Shown in pieces: positions 1 through 11,366 of a stretch of DNA of 64,000 bases. The DNA is taken from the NCBI GenBank assembly GCA_037179335.1, contig JAKZHN010000019.1, positions 186,001 through 250,000 of the forward strand, given 5' to 3'. The notes under the pieces were generated by a model. The model was not told the origin of the DNA, did no database searches, and was given only the letters and a program-made list of their open reading frames with translations. Every line of letters begins with the position of its first letter. The first letter of the stretch is position 1. This stretch comes from Cyclaneusma minus (taxonomy: Eukaryota; Ascomycota; Leotiomycetes; Marthamycetales; Marthamycetaceae). Position numbers and translations under genes: made by a program.

Positions 1-10
1 TAATTTGCAA

Positions 11-63
<53 letters not shown>
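11..63. repeat. (TTA)n microsatellite
   Basis: An uninterrupted run of about 17 TAT/ATT triplets at the very start of the window, inside the AT-rich block. Simple-sequence repeat with no visible coding role. Confidence 0.95.
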
Positions 64-1093
64 GCAATTTTAAAGCCTTTAACAAAATCCTAAAGCTTTA
101 ATTAATAATAGTTTTTAAATAAAGCCAGATGTTTTATTTTTAATATAGCAATAAAATTGCTATAATATAATTTTATTTTATTAATTTTTATAAATAAACT
201 TTATTAATATCTAATCATTTAATATGAAATAAAATTTTAAAATTAGCATTTAAAATTTATTAGCATATTTTAATCGCTAGGTTTAAAAAATATAATAATT
301 AAATATTTGTTTTATTTCTTTTTATTATTATTATAATTATAATAAGAACGCTCGCTTAATATAATTTAAACTTTTTAATAACTTTTTTTTAAAAAAACCG
401 AAATTTTAATAATAATTTTGTTATATATTAAAATTATAATAATAAACAATATAAAAATAAAAAATATAAGCATTGCTATAAATGCTTTATTTATAATAGC
501 AAGTATTTTATTTTTAATTGCAAAACAAAAAGCCTAAAATTTACTACTTAATAGCTTTATTAATTATGCTTTTCCAATTAAGCCTTTTGCTAGCCCATTT
601 ATTAGCTATATTTAATTAGCGCTTTTCGCCAATTTTATTATTAATTATATCTAATAGCTTTTTTTAACCAATTTGTTTTATAAATATTTATTAATATATA
701 TTAGCTTTAGCGCAAGTAAATATTGAGTTTTAATATAATATATTTTTTTCAATTTAATTAGTTAATGCTTTATTATTTCCCTTTTATATACTAATATAAT
801 ACCGTTTTTTAAAGCTATTTTAGCAATATTTCCTTTTTTTAATAAAAGGTTCTTAAATTTAAAGCCCTAATTGGCTACATTGGCTCTAAATAATATTTTT
901 TTACTAAATTTTTTATTTTTTATTTTTAGCCCCCGAAATCTTTAATAAAAAACAATTAACTTCGCATTTGGTTAAATTAAAAGAATATTTCCGCAATGCT
1001 TTTTTAAATATTTTTTCTAAATTTAATATTTAAAGAATTTAAAAATTCTAATAATTAAAAACCAATTTACTATTTTTTTTATTCCCAATAATT

Positions 1094-1265
1094 TGTTAAA
1101 ACAAGCTTTTGGCGGTGCGGGGGTCACGGGCCATTTACGGGACCTATCTATTACGTGGATAAACGAGAGCTATATATATAATACTATTTCCTATAATTGT
1201 AAAATTCCATTTTTTTAAAAATATTTTCAAAATAAAAAAATCTTTATTAATATTAAAATTTTATA
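1094..1265 (+). repeat. Left LTR of the RIP-degraded retrotransposon
   Basis: 172 bp, gapless match to 6679-6850. It keeps more G/C than the right copy (for example GGCGGTGCGG against GGCAATGCGG), so RIP hit the two LTRs unequally. It ends in ATTTTATA, probably a mutated CA-type terminus. Confidence 0.85.
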
Positions 1266-4200
1266 AATTAATTTTTTTAATGCAATAATTTGCATTTAAA
1301 AATCCCCTTTTAAAAATCCCCTTTTAAAAATCCAAAAATTAATAATAGCGTTATATAAAATCCTTTACCGGCTAATAATAAATGCCAGGCCTAATAATTT
1401 TTTTTTAATAAATTCAATAATAAATGCTAAAATCCAGCTCAGCAATAAATGCAAATCCAGCTTAGCAATAAATACAAGCTTAATATACAGCGCTATAATT
1501 GCGCTATTTTGATTATTATTTTTTATTTTTCAAAAACCTTTTTTTTAAATCGATTTGCAATCTTTTTTTATTACCCTCAATTTTTTAATCAATATTAATT
1601 AACCATTCAAATTCTAGCTAGCTATTAAATAAACCAAAATTCAAATATATTATAAAGAATCTTATTTTTAATTTAAAAACCGCTATATTAATTCTCAATG
1701 ATAAAAATTAATATCATTGATTTTAGCTAATAAAAATATATTTAATTGGCCAAGGCCTATAATATATTAAGAAAATAATTATACGCTAATATATTTATAA
1801 AGAAATCATTCATTAAAGTTTTAATATTAATATTAATAATAATACTATTGATATAAGGTTTTTTTATTTTAAATAAAATCAAACAAAAACCAAATATATC
1901 GCCAATGACCAAAAGGCCTTTTACGCTATATATATTTATTTTAATTCTATAGATAAATAAAAGATTGCTAAGTTTTAAAATTTTTATTACACGGGGCCGA
2001 GGAGGGCGCCCTGCGGGCATCTTATAAAGCATATGCGCTAAAATTGTATAAAAAATAAGCATTGCTTATTAAAAAAGCTAAGCGAAATTTTTAGCGCATA
2101 ATATCTAAATACTGCTATTTTTTATAACTAAGGAATATATATAACGCACCCCTATTTACCAATTTATTTTTGACCACTGTGATAATTTTACTGCAAAATA
2201 AATGAAATTAGGCTATAAATATACTATTATTTTTAATATAATAATTAATAATTATTTGGAAAAAATTAATAGCTTTAAATAGGAGTTTAATATAATTATT
2301 AAAAAAGCTTGGATTAAACTTTTTATTCTCCGCTGCAAAAAAACTTAATTAAATCCCAATTATATAGCTATTTATATTAAAAATATATTTTTCCGCATTT
2401 TTTTTATTTTTCCCTTTTAAATATAATACTGTAATAAATATATTAAATAATCTTTTCCTTAATATTTAAAAGAAACTTTTTCGTTTTTTTTAAAAAAAAA
2501 CTCTTTTGCATTTATTATAACAACTGCCTATATTATTAATAATAGACCAAAGCAGCTATTATATTAGCGCTAGTAGACTGGCGGAAATAATAGCGTATAA
2601 TTTAAAAATTGCAAAGGGCTTTTTATATATTTCTTTTGCAATACGAAAATTTATAATATTTGCAAATGCCTATTTTTTACAGCTATTTAAAAACTTATTT
2701 AAAATATTTTAAAATTTAAAATTATTAAATTTATTTTTGCCAATTCTGTAAAAAAAAGCAAATATTGCAAATATTAATACAAATAATAAATAATTTATAT
2801 TTCTTTTTTTAAAAAAAATGGCTTATATTATTTAAAATTTCACCGCTGCTAGCAATATCCCCAAATTTAATTGGATTGCCAACTATATTATATATAATCA
2901 ATTTCTTTTCGCTTTTTAAATATATATAATCCTGCCTTTTAAAAAGAATTAAATTAAATTAGCACAATTATAATAAAAATGAATTAAAAATAAATTAAAT
3001 TAAAAAATATATTTTATATTTTTAGCCTTGGTATAAATTTGCGTTTAAGCAGGAAAATTTGCTAATAGGGATTTTTTAGCTTATTTAATTTTTTCTTTAT
3101 ATAGTTTAAAAATTATTATTTAAAAAAATATTATTTTAAAAAGCATTACATATTATTAATTTTATAACTATTTTTAAAAACTGGCAAAAAAATTTAAGCT
3201 TTAAAATAATATCCAAATAGCGCTGCCAATTGCCAAGGAAATTCCTATTTTAAATATGCTAGAAAATCCAATTCAATTTAATTTACTAAATATACCGGCT
3301 ATTATAGCGCAAAATACAATGCCAATTATAACGTAGTATAGTATATTAAATATAATATTAGCCGCAATATAAAATAGGCCAATTTTTAATATATTATAAA
3401 AATTCCAATATAATATGGCTTTTAGCATAATATAAAACTCTTAGTATAATACAATACTATAATTAATATTAAAATTCATTTTCAAATCATTTTCAAAAAT
3501 TAATCCAAAACTTTTTAAAAAATACCAAATTTAAATTAAAGCTAAAGCAATTTAAAAAACAGATTGCAAAAAGACTTAATAGCGAGCTATATAAAATAAA
3601 TATATTTTATATTATTCAAAATTTATTTATTTTGGCCTAGTAAAAATTAATTGCATTTATATTATAACCAGTTTTAAAAAAAGAAAAATCCCGTTTCCGC
3701 TTTTTATTTATAAAAATTGCAATAATGGTAAAATGCAAAAGCAAATATCCAAAAAGACTAATTAATTTATATTAATATTGCTAGTCTTTTCCTACTTAAT
3801 TTATATAGCAATAGCTTTTTAAAATTATTAATAATTGTATATATAAATTTTGGCCTTTTGCGATAAAGAATCGTATAAACGTATATAATTTTTTCAAAGA
3901 AAAGAAAATCGAATTTAAAATTGGCAAAAAGCTTAAAAAGGTCTAATATAATAATGCTAGAAAGCTAATTGAAAAAATTATTTTATAGATTTTTGCAAAT
4001 AGCGTTAAGCTAGGAATTATTATTCCTTATTTATTTTAGCAAAATAAAATAATTAAAAAAACCATTTAAATCGCTAAAGCTTATATTTAATCCATATTAT
4101 ATAATATTAGCCTTTTAATTAAATTCTAATTAAAAGCCGTAATAGCTGAGATTTATATTTGCAATAAAATTAAAACCGGTTTTAAAATTAGTAGCTAAAT

Positions 4201-4732
4201 TATTAATTTTAAAAAAATATAAATTAGCAATGTTTTTAAAAACAATATTTATATTTGGAATTGCAAAATATAGATTTATATTAATTGCAAAAAACCTTTT
4301 AAATATAGCAGAAAAAACAAATTACTTTTGCAATTTTATAGATATATTTTTATTGGCTATAATTTTAAAATTATTAAATAATATAAATTCTATTGCCCGG
4401 ACTTTAATAGGGTGATATATAAAATAATAGTGAAATAGAACGAGATAATTAAAAATAATATATTTAATTTAAAACTTTGCAATAATCCTTATAATCCTTA
4501 ACAAATTCCAAATAAATTGCCTAATAAGCATTATATTAATAAATTTATTTTTGCCAAGCGGAAGGCTAGAAAACCGATTTTTAAATAAATTTATTTCAAA
4601 TTTGGATCGGCTATTAAAACTGGATTTAATATAATAATTTCTGCTTTTTTAAATTTTTTAAATTTTTATAAAAAATATAATAATGCTATCCTGCATTTTG
4701 AATTTAATAATTTTGGCAATTATATAAATTTA

Positions 4733-5032
4733 TTGCCTAATTTTATAAAGCTTATAATGCCAATTAAGCTTTTAAAAAACAAGGATATTAATATAATTAA
4801 ATTTTCTAAAATTATTATAAATAATTTTATAAAGCTAAATAGCGCCTATATTGCTATAATTCTTTTTAGCATAAAGCCGGTTTTTAAAGTTAATGGTCGC
4901 AAATATTTAAAATATAATACCATTAAAGCCAAAATCCGCAAACGGAACCGCTTTTTTAAAGGCTTTATTGCAGCTATAATAGCTAAAAAAAAATTGCACA
5001 AGTTTAAAATTGCTTTATTATTGCAAAAATAA
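4733..5032 (+). pseudogene. Degenerate open frame inside the retrotransposon
   Basis: The longest open stretch (about 99 codons, with a TTG rather than ATG at its start) inside the dead element. The composition is dominated by Ile, Lys, Asn, Phe and Leu, as expected when a coding sequence is pushed to A/T. A Lys/Arg-rich patch (KIRKRNRFFKGF) lies near the C-terminal third. A second open piece at 4230-4415 contains FILIAKNLLNIAEK, which loosely recalls the start of some retroelement integrase cores. Neither resemblance is strong enough to name a domain. Confidence 0.35.
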
Positions 5033-6678
5033 TTTATAATATCTTTATTTTAAAAAATTATAAAAATGCTATTTCCAATTTTTTATATAAAAACCAATAG
5101 CAAAACACCATTATGCAAAAATTAAAAAAAAATCTGCCAATAATATTTGGATTAAAATTACTATAAATACCGCCTTTAATTTAATTTCTACAAAATAAAT
5201 ATTTACTATTAAAATTAATCCCAATAGCGGAATTAATAAATTTATAATTCAATTTATAATTAAGAATTTCAATTAAATTCAAAGCAAAGATTTTTTGAAC
5301 ATTTTTTTTATAATTTAAATAAATACTCTTTGCATTCTCTTGGCTATTATAATATAAAAAAACCTTAAATGCCGTTATTTTAATATTATCAATGCTTTTA
5401 TAAAACCCATTCTCCGCAAGCAGTTTTATTTAGCTTTGTTTAAAAATATTACAATTTAATTAAAAAATATTTTTTAATTAAATAAAAGTCTTTATAAATT
5501 AAAATAAATTGCCCAAAATTGGAATTTATTATTTAAGTAAAATTTTAATAACCCCTGTCTATTTATTTATAAAATCACCGGTATATTTATTCTAATTTAT
5601 CTTAATAATATTATTGCCGCCGCTAAAATAATTATCAAATTTAATTAATTCTATTTTCAACTAATAAATTAATTTATTATTAATGTTTTTTAAAAAGTCC
5701 TTAATATAAAAATCACTCGGAATAAAAATTCCAAATTTATTTAAATTAATTAAAAACAATATATTAATAATTTTTATAAAAGACTTGGCTTTCCAATTGG
5801 AAAAAAGCAATTATATTTAATGCCTATAATAAATAATACCAATATAATAGCATTATTAAAAGACAATAAAAAACAGGCTAAATTGAATCCCTATTAATAA
5901 AAGTTTGGAAAGCTTATATTTATTATAGTATTTATTTAATTAAATATTTATTTCGCAATTAATAAATTAGCGCAATTTATATTTAATTTATGTAAATATT
6001 ATAATGCCAATTTAATATAGCTATTTCGCTATTTTAAATTAATTATAAACCGCAAAATTACATGTAAATTGAGAAAATTGAATATTATTAAAAATAAATT
6101 TAAAATATTCAATAATGTATTTTATAAATGATTTTTAAATTGCCGGAGCATTAGCGGATTTATTGCAATATTATTTAAAAAAGCAATATTATAATTAAAT
6201 AAAAAGCAAAAAAATATAGCTATATTAATTTACAAAATTAAATATATTGCTATAGCTGCCAATGCCAAGCAAAATTAATAGCTTAAATAAATGCTTAAAA
6301 ATATAAGCTATAATAAACTAATTGGTAAAGATCCGCATTATATTAATATAAAAACAATTAAAGCGCTATTGCTTTAATTAAATAATTTTAATTTTATAAA
6401 AAATCCAAATATATTAATATAGCGTATTAATTTATATATAAATTAAAAATTAAAAACAAGCAATAAACCATTTATATATATATATAAAATATAATTGCAA
6501 ATAGGTTTACTAAGCCATTTTTAAGGATTTAATTTAAAAAATTCAAAAATATATTAAAAATAAAACCCCGTTTTAAATAAAGGATTTTGAAAAAAAAATC
6601 CCAATATAGCTTCGAGGGAGTATTAAAATAAAGAAAATATTAGCCATATTTATAAATTGCTATAGGGCTTAGAGAAAG

Positions 6679-6850
6679 TATTAAAATAAGCTTTTGGCAA
6701 TGCGGGAATTACGGGCTATTTACGGAATCCATTCGTTATATAGGTAAGTAAAAGCTATATGTATAATACTATTTCCTATAATTGTAAAATCCCTTTTCTT
6801 TTTTAATGCTTTAAAACTAAAAGAATTTTTATTCATATTAAAATTTTATA
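6679..6850 (+). repeat. Right LTR of the RIP-degraded retrotransposon
   Basis: 172 bp, preceded by a short purine tract and followed by TAATC, the partner of TAATT left of the first LTR. In the well-aligned first 87 bp the differences from the left LTR are transitions. Confidence 0.85.
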
Positions 6851-6855
6851 TAATC

Positions 6856-8502
6856 GTTAATAAATTATTATATTATTAAAAACTTAATATATTTTTAATA
6901 TATTTTAAATTAATTTTAAAAACTATAATTTAAATTAGCTATAAATATATTATTTTTAAATGGGATATAAAAACGCCTTTTACATAATTTCAATAGCATT
7001 TCTATATTAATAGCTATTAAAATTTATTTGGAAAGGCTATATATATATTAAAACCGTATTATTTTTTAAATTAGCCATCGCTTTATTTATTTTTAATTTC
7101 TTTGCAAAAGACTAAGAATAAATCTTTAAATTATAGCTTATTAAATTATAAATATTCTATTATTTAAATAATAATAGTATTATTTTCAAGCTTTATTTAT
7201 TTATAATAATTCCCAAATAAATAAATAGCTATAATTTATTTTATATAATTTTAGGCATTTAATAAAATACTAAAAAAAGAATTAAAATTAAAATCAATAA
7301 TTAATATTTAATTAATAATAATTTTAATATCGCTATTTAAGCAATTGCAAATTTAAATATTAATAATAAAATTAATTGCTTAAAATAGCATTTTTAAATA
7401 GAATGCCCAAATTCTAATTAATAATTTTTTGTTTTATTTATTTGCTTTAAATGCTGGCTATTTATATTGTTGCTAATTTTGGACTTTTATTGCAATTTTT
7501 TATCCAAATTATTAAGCAATAAATATTTTTGCTTTTTAAAAAATATTTGTAATAATTTAAAATAACAATATAAGCTATTTCTTTAATTTAATAATGTTTA
7601 ATTTTTTAATAATGCCAAACGCATATAAATTTATTCTTTTAGCAATGCTTTTAATATTAATTTTAGCGCATTTTATATTAATAATTGCGCTATTTAAAAA
7701 TATTATTAAAAAACCATATTAGCTTTTTATTGCAATTTTAAATATTTTTAAAATTTAAATATTTTTAATTGTTTTTAAAATATAAAACTTACGCTGATAT
7801 AAAGCCATTATAATTATTTATATTAATAGCTTTATAATTTAATATAGCTTTTCAAAATATATATTCAAAAATGCAAATTCATATACAATTTTGCGAAAAC
7901 TATTAATTTTAACCAGTCTTTTTAATATTAAATTAAAATTTATTTATTTGCCTGGCTATTTTAATAAATTTCTTTTTTTAATATAAAGGCAATTGTTAAT
8001 TAATATTTTTATTAATAAATTTTTATAATTATGAGCAGTTTTTAATATAATAAAATAATATAATTTTTTTAAATTCCAAAATCAATTATATTATTTATTA
8101 TAATTTGGCTATTAATAGCTTCAAAAATTATTAAAGCTATTAATGCTTTTAAAAACGCTTTTATATAATTAAAAAAATAAATTTCTATTTAATTATATTA
8201 GCTATATTAATTAAATAAATTTGCTTTTGCAAAACCGGAAACTCCGCTTAAAAATAGTTTTTTAAGCTTTAAAATTCTATAAAATGCCTTTTTGGCAATT
8301 TATTATATTTATATTATTTATTTATAAAATAACTCTGCTTTTTTATCCAAATTAATTAAGCTAATTTTTATTAGCTATTATTGTTTTCGCGGTAATTACA
8401 AGCTAAAAAAAACTTTTAAATTTAAATTTAATATATTAAACAATATTATTAATAATGCTTTTTCACTTTTTTCTAGCAGTAATTTATTATTAGCCCTTTT
8501 TT
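6856..8502. other. AT-rich sequence without features
   Basis: A continuation of the RIP-type block beyond the right LTR. No open frame of note, no second LTR pair and no recognisable gene fragment was seen. It ends in the tail of the neighbouring minus-strand gene. Confidence 0.6.
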
Positions 8503-9315
8503 TTAAAAGATATAATAAAAAATATAATAATAATATTCAATAGCTGCGCTAGCATCGCGCTGCTGCTTCCAAAACTCAGCGAGCTCTGCGCGAACCGCAA
8601 CCCGCTTGGCTTCATCACAAGCAGTAAGCTCAGCAGCACGAAGTTCAGCATGAGTGGGTGGAGGAGGGACACCGGCCCGTCTATCCGCCTCGACCTGCGC
8701 GAACCGCTTATGCAGTTCTCTGCGCGACTTCACTTTCTCGCCGAGTCTTTTTCTAGTCGGCTCCAGCAGATGGTACTTGAACGGTTGATTGGCCCACTCC
8801 ACAAGCTCGGCTCGGTACTTCTCAATTTGCCTAGTGTAGCTGTCGATCGTCGCCTTGATTTTGATTTCTTCGTCGGAAACAACGCGCCTTGGGTCGACCA
8901 CAGGGGCCACGCAGGCTCTCTTGACGACTCGGTCGTCGTCGTCGTCGTCGTTGTCTTCAATAACCCGAGCACGCTTGAGGTGGGTGCGGGGGGTAGGAGC
9001 AGCGGTGGAGGAGGCTGTAGGGGCAGGCTTCTTCTTGTGAATGGTGGTGGCTGAAGGAGTAGAGTTTGGACCCGCAGTGTTCTTCTTGAGAGCAGTGGTG
9101 GGCAGAGCGGTCTTGACTTGAGCGGCTGGACTCATCTTGGACATGGTGGAGGATGAAGCTTGAGCGGGAACGACAACCTTCTTGGAGGTTGTTTTCGACG
9201 AAAGAGTTGAAGCGGTATTGGGCGCGACCGCGGTCTTGATGGCGGTTTTGCGCGGGGCAGCGGTTTCGGGAGCGACAGCTTTCTGGAGAGACAGTTTCTT
9301 CTCGTGGGCAGGCAT
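8503..9315 (-). CDS. Basic Ala/Lys/Thr-rich protein of unknown function, 3' end overrun by AT-rich DNA
   Basis: A single 270-codon frame from an ATG at 9315. I recognise no family. Residues 1-110 are low-complexity and rich in Ala, Thr, Ser and Lys. An acidic tract (DNDDDDDDR, encoded by a GTC/GAC-type triplet run) follows a KRARV basic cluster that could be a nuclear localisation signal. Residues about 145-260 are charged and probably helical or coiled-coil. The last ten residues before the stop are EYYYYIFYYI-like, encoded by (TAT/AATA)-type sequence of the AT block rather than by normal gene sequence. The original C-terminus has therefore probably been lost or mutated where the isochore begins. 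The gene may be a truncated survivor; expression is unknown. Confidence 0.55.
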   Translation of the reverse strand: MPAHEKKLSLQKAVAPETAAPRKTAIKTAVAPNTASTLSSKTTSKKVVVPAQASSSTMSKMSPAAQVKTALPTTALKKNTAGPNSTPSATTIHKKKPAPTASSTAAPTPRTHLKRARVIEDNDDDDDDRVVKRACVAPVVDPRRVVSDEEIKIKATIDSYTRQIEKYRAELVEWANQPFKYHLLEPTRKRLGEKVKSRRELHKRFAQVEADRRAGVPPPPTHAELRAAELTACDEAKRVAVRAELAEFWKQQRDASAAIEYYYYIFYYIF

Positions 9316-10089
9316 CTTGACGAACAGAATGCTTGAATTAGAGAGGTGTGGTGGTGGAGTTGGATGAAGGTGTTGAGGTTGATGGCTGCGCAGAAGATCG
9401 AGCTTTGCTTGAGACGTTGTTGATGTGCGAACGATTTTCAGGGAGACTTGAAGGTCAATGATCGAAAATTGAAGCAGGTCAAGGCAGAGTGAACTTGGCG
9501 CAGTTGCGTGGAGGAGGAAGGAAGAGGAAAGGAAGTTGGAGCGTTGCGCAGAAAGATGTAGGCGAGAGCGCCGGAGAATTTAAGATCCAAGGCTAAAACA
9601 CAATGTACTATTTTCCACCATTGTGACGCGAATTTAAGCGATCAGCAAATGTTCGTGAATTTCCCTTCCTCCGGGTTGTGAGCTCGCAGCGAGAAGAAAT
9701 CCCATCACCCCCTTTTCCCCTCACACTCCACCACTTCTCCCCAAATCCACCCTTTCTTCCACTCCATCTTCGCCGCTGCTTTACTCGACTGTTAAGAAAT
9801 GAAATAAATAGCCTTTACGAACTTCTTAAGTTGTATATGCTGTTCCGGTGGTCGATCGCTGGCCGGTGGGCGTACCCCTGAGCTCGCCACCCTTCCGCCA
9901 TGCCAGATGCCACCACGCTAGGCGATATATAATGTGACTTATTACAGGACGCTCTTCTCATGACTATAAACGATTGATTGGTAGATATCCTGTTATATCG
10001 TGTAAGTCTGGTAGGTGGTACACCGTATGCTTGTCAGTTGGTTAATTAATGCTATTGTTACATGCTACATCATGTACAAGCTGATGCAT
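9316..10089. other. Intergenic, upstream of the 8503-9315 gene
   Basis: Presumed promoter and 5' UTR of the minus-strand gene, followed by unremarkable sequence. A pyrimidine-rich run lies at about 9,700-9,780. No convincing gene on either strand. Confidence 0.5.
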
Positions 10090-10370
10090 AAGACTTTGGA
10101 AATATCGAGTCTACTTGGAGATATCGGAACGACTTGGAAATACCCCAGTGATCCGAAAGTCTTTACTGATTTGCGAATATCAATAGTAATTTGGGAATAT
10201 TCAAGTGGGCTGGAAATGTCAAGTGTACTTCGGAGTATTCTGATAACCTAGAAATCTGAAATATCCTAGTGACTTAGAAATATTCTAGTAACTTGGGAAT
10301 ATCCAAGTGACTTGAAATACCCCCAGACCATTGAAATACCCCCAGTTACTGGGAATATTCAACGTCCATC
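10090..10370. repeat. Array of degenerate 19-20 bp palindromic repeats
   Basis: About 13 tandem degenerate units with consensus near CTTGGGAATATCCAAGTGA. The core CTTGG..ATAT..CCAAG is an imperfect palindrome. The clearest units are at about 10,195-10,215 and 10,285-10,315. Units drift in sequence but keep the 19-20 bp period. Related arrays occur at 34686-34975 and 35093-35482, with weaker traces near 27300, 52270 and 63230. Not coding. Confidence 0.75.
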
Positions 10371-11366
10371 AGATTTGGGACCTCTCAAGTCAGTGACCTG
10401 GAAAATCCCAAAATCCCTCGAATCCCTCAAGTCACCCTCAACCCCCACGTTCCATACTTGGCACCCCTCCATGCTAGAGTACCCATAACGGCAGTTTGAT
10501 CTTACGAAGCGCAGATGACACTAACAAGCACGAGGGCAATTTGCAAACCCATAACAACACACCAAGCCAAACCTCGTCACGCAATTGCAAGATCGGATCT
10601 GCAATTCTAGGCTCAAGTGTCTTGTCATTTTCATTTGTGAATTGTCGTAGCCGAATGCCCTACCGATGGCCAACTCGTCCAGCCACCGCCAGGTCCAATC
10701 CTCAACCTCAGGGGTATCTAACATTTCCCGTAGACAAATCCCTCTCTCAGGGCACCAAGCTTTGCTGCTCCCCTACATGTACTCTCAGTCCCACACCAAG
10801 CCCTCACTCAAACTTGGGGCTTCATGTCCATTCATATACCCCACGCCACGCCACCTTCCCTTGCCTTGCCTTTCCTTCAAGAAACGGAACAGCCTTTGAG
10901 GCCAAGAATCAGAGATCATTAGCTACTAAGTACTAGGTAGGTGGGCCAGCATCCATCCCGAGGCGCCACCAACATCCATGACCCGGTGCCCAGCGGGTAT
11001 GCCCAGCGGGTTTTCCATAAGCAGAGGACTTGATTCACTTGAACTTCCAAACGCCAGTCCATCCTCCCAATTAACACCCAATGACCTGTTGCAAGCACAC
11101 CCTTTTGATCCCCGATTGCATACTTCATCACGTCGTATACTTGTGAGCCGATCCCTCCAACGCCAAGTACCGCGTGAACAGAAAACAACGCCGCCGCCAC
11201 CGTCCGTTGAAAATGCGTTGAAAATGTATGTCGTGGGAGAAACGCCCGGAAATGCATCATGATAGCTTCGAATGAATTGATATCAGCGGCCCCACAAAAA
11301 GTGGATGTTGACAAAAGAAACAATTGCGGTCGAGCCCGTCCTCCTACTTCGTGTTCCGTCCGAACA
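10371..11366. other. Intergenic, downstream of the Sln1-type kinase
   Basis: Holds the presumed 3' UTR of the kinase gene and fading copies of the palindromic repeat up to about 10,440. Open frames here are short, overlapping and without recognisable domains. Confidence 0.5.

Larger units (their letters stand above)
1094..6850 (+). mobile_element. Full-length RIP-degraded LTR retrotransposon
   Basis: Two 172-bp direct repeats (1094-1265 and 6679-6850) align without gaps and bound 5.4 kb of AT-rich sequence. The left copy begins TGTTAAAAC and the right copy TATTAAAAT. The element is flanked by TAATT (1089-1093) and TAATC (6851-6855), a 5-bp target-site duplication differing by one C-to-T change. 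A purine run (AGAGAAAG, 6671-6678) directly precedes the right repeat, as expected for a polypurine tract, and suggests plus-strand orientation. The interior has no intact gag or pol frame, so the element is dead and its superfamily cannot be assigned with confidence. Confidence 0.85.
1..8540. other. AT-rich RIP-type isochore
   Basis: Almost pure A/T sequence with stop codons in every frame, dominated by TpA, with a sharp change to ordinary GC content near 8,540. Paired LTR copies inside it differ by C/T and G/A transitions over their readable part, which is the signature of repeat-induced point mutation. Nothing in it encodes an intact protein. The rare GC-rich patches (about 1111-1142 and 1991-2020) are surviving fragments. 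Likely heterochromatic; that part is inference. Confidence 0.9.

Noticed and set aside
4230..4415. Integrase core of a named retroelement superfamily
   Set aside because: Resemblance rests on a dozen residues in heavily mutated sequence. Not enough to assign a superfamily.
10090..10370. CRISPR-like array
   Set aside because: Units are contiguous and degenerate with no unique spacers, in a eukaryotic genome with introns.
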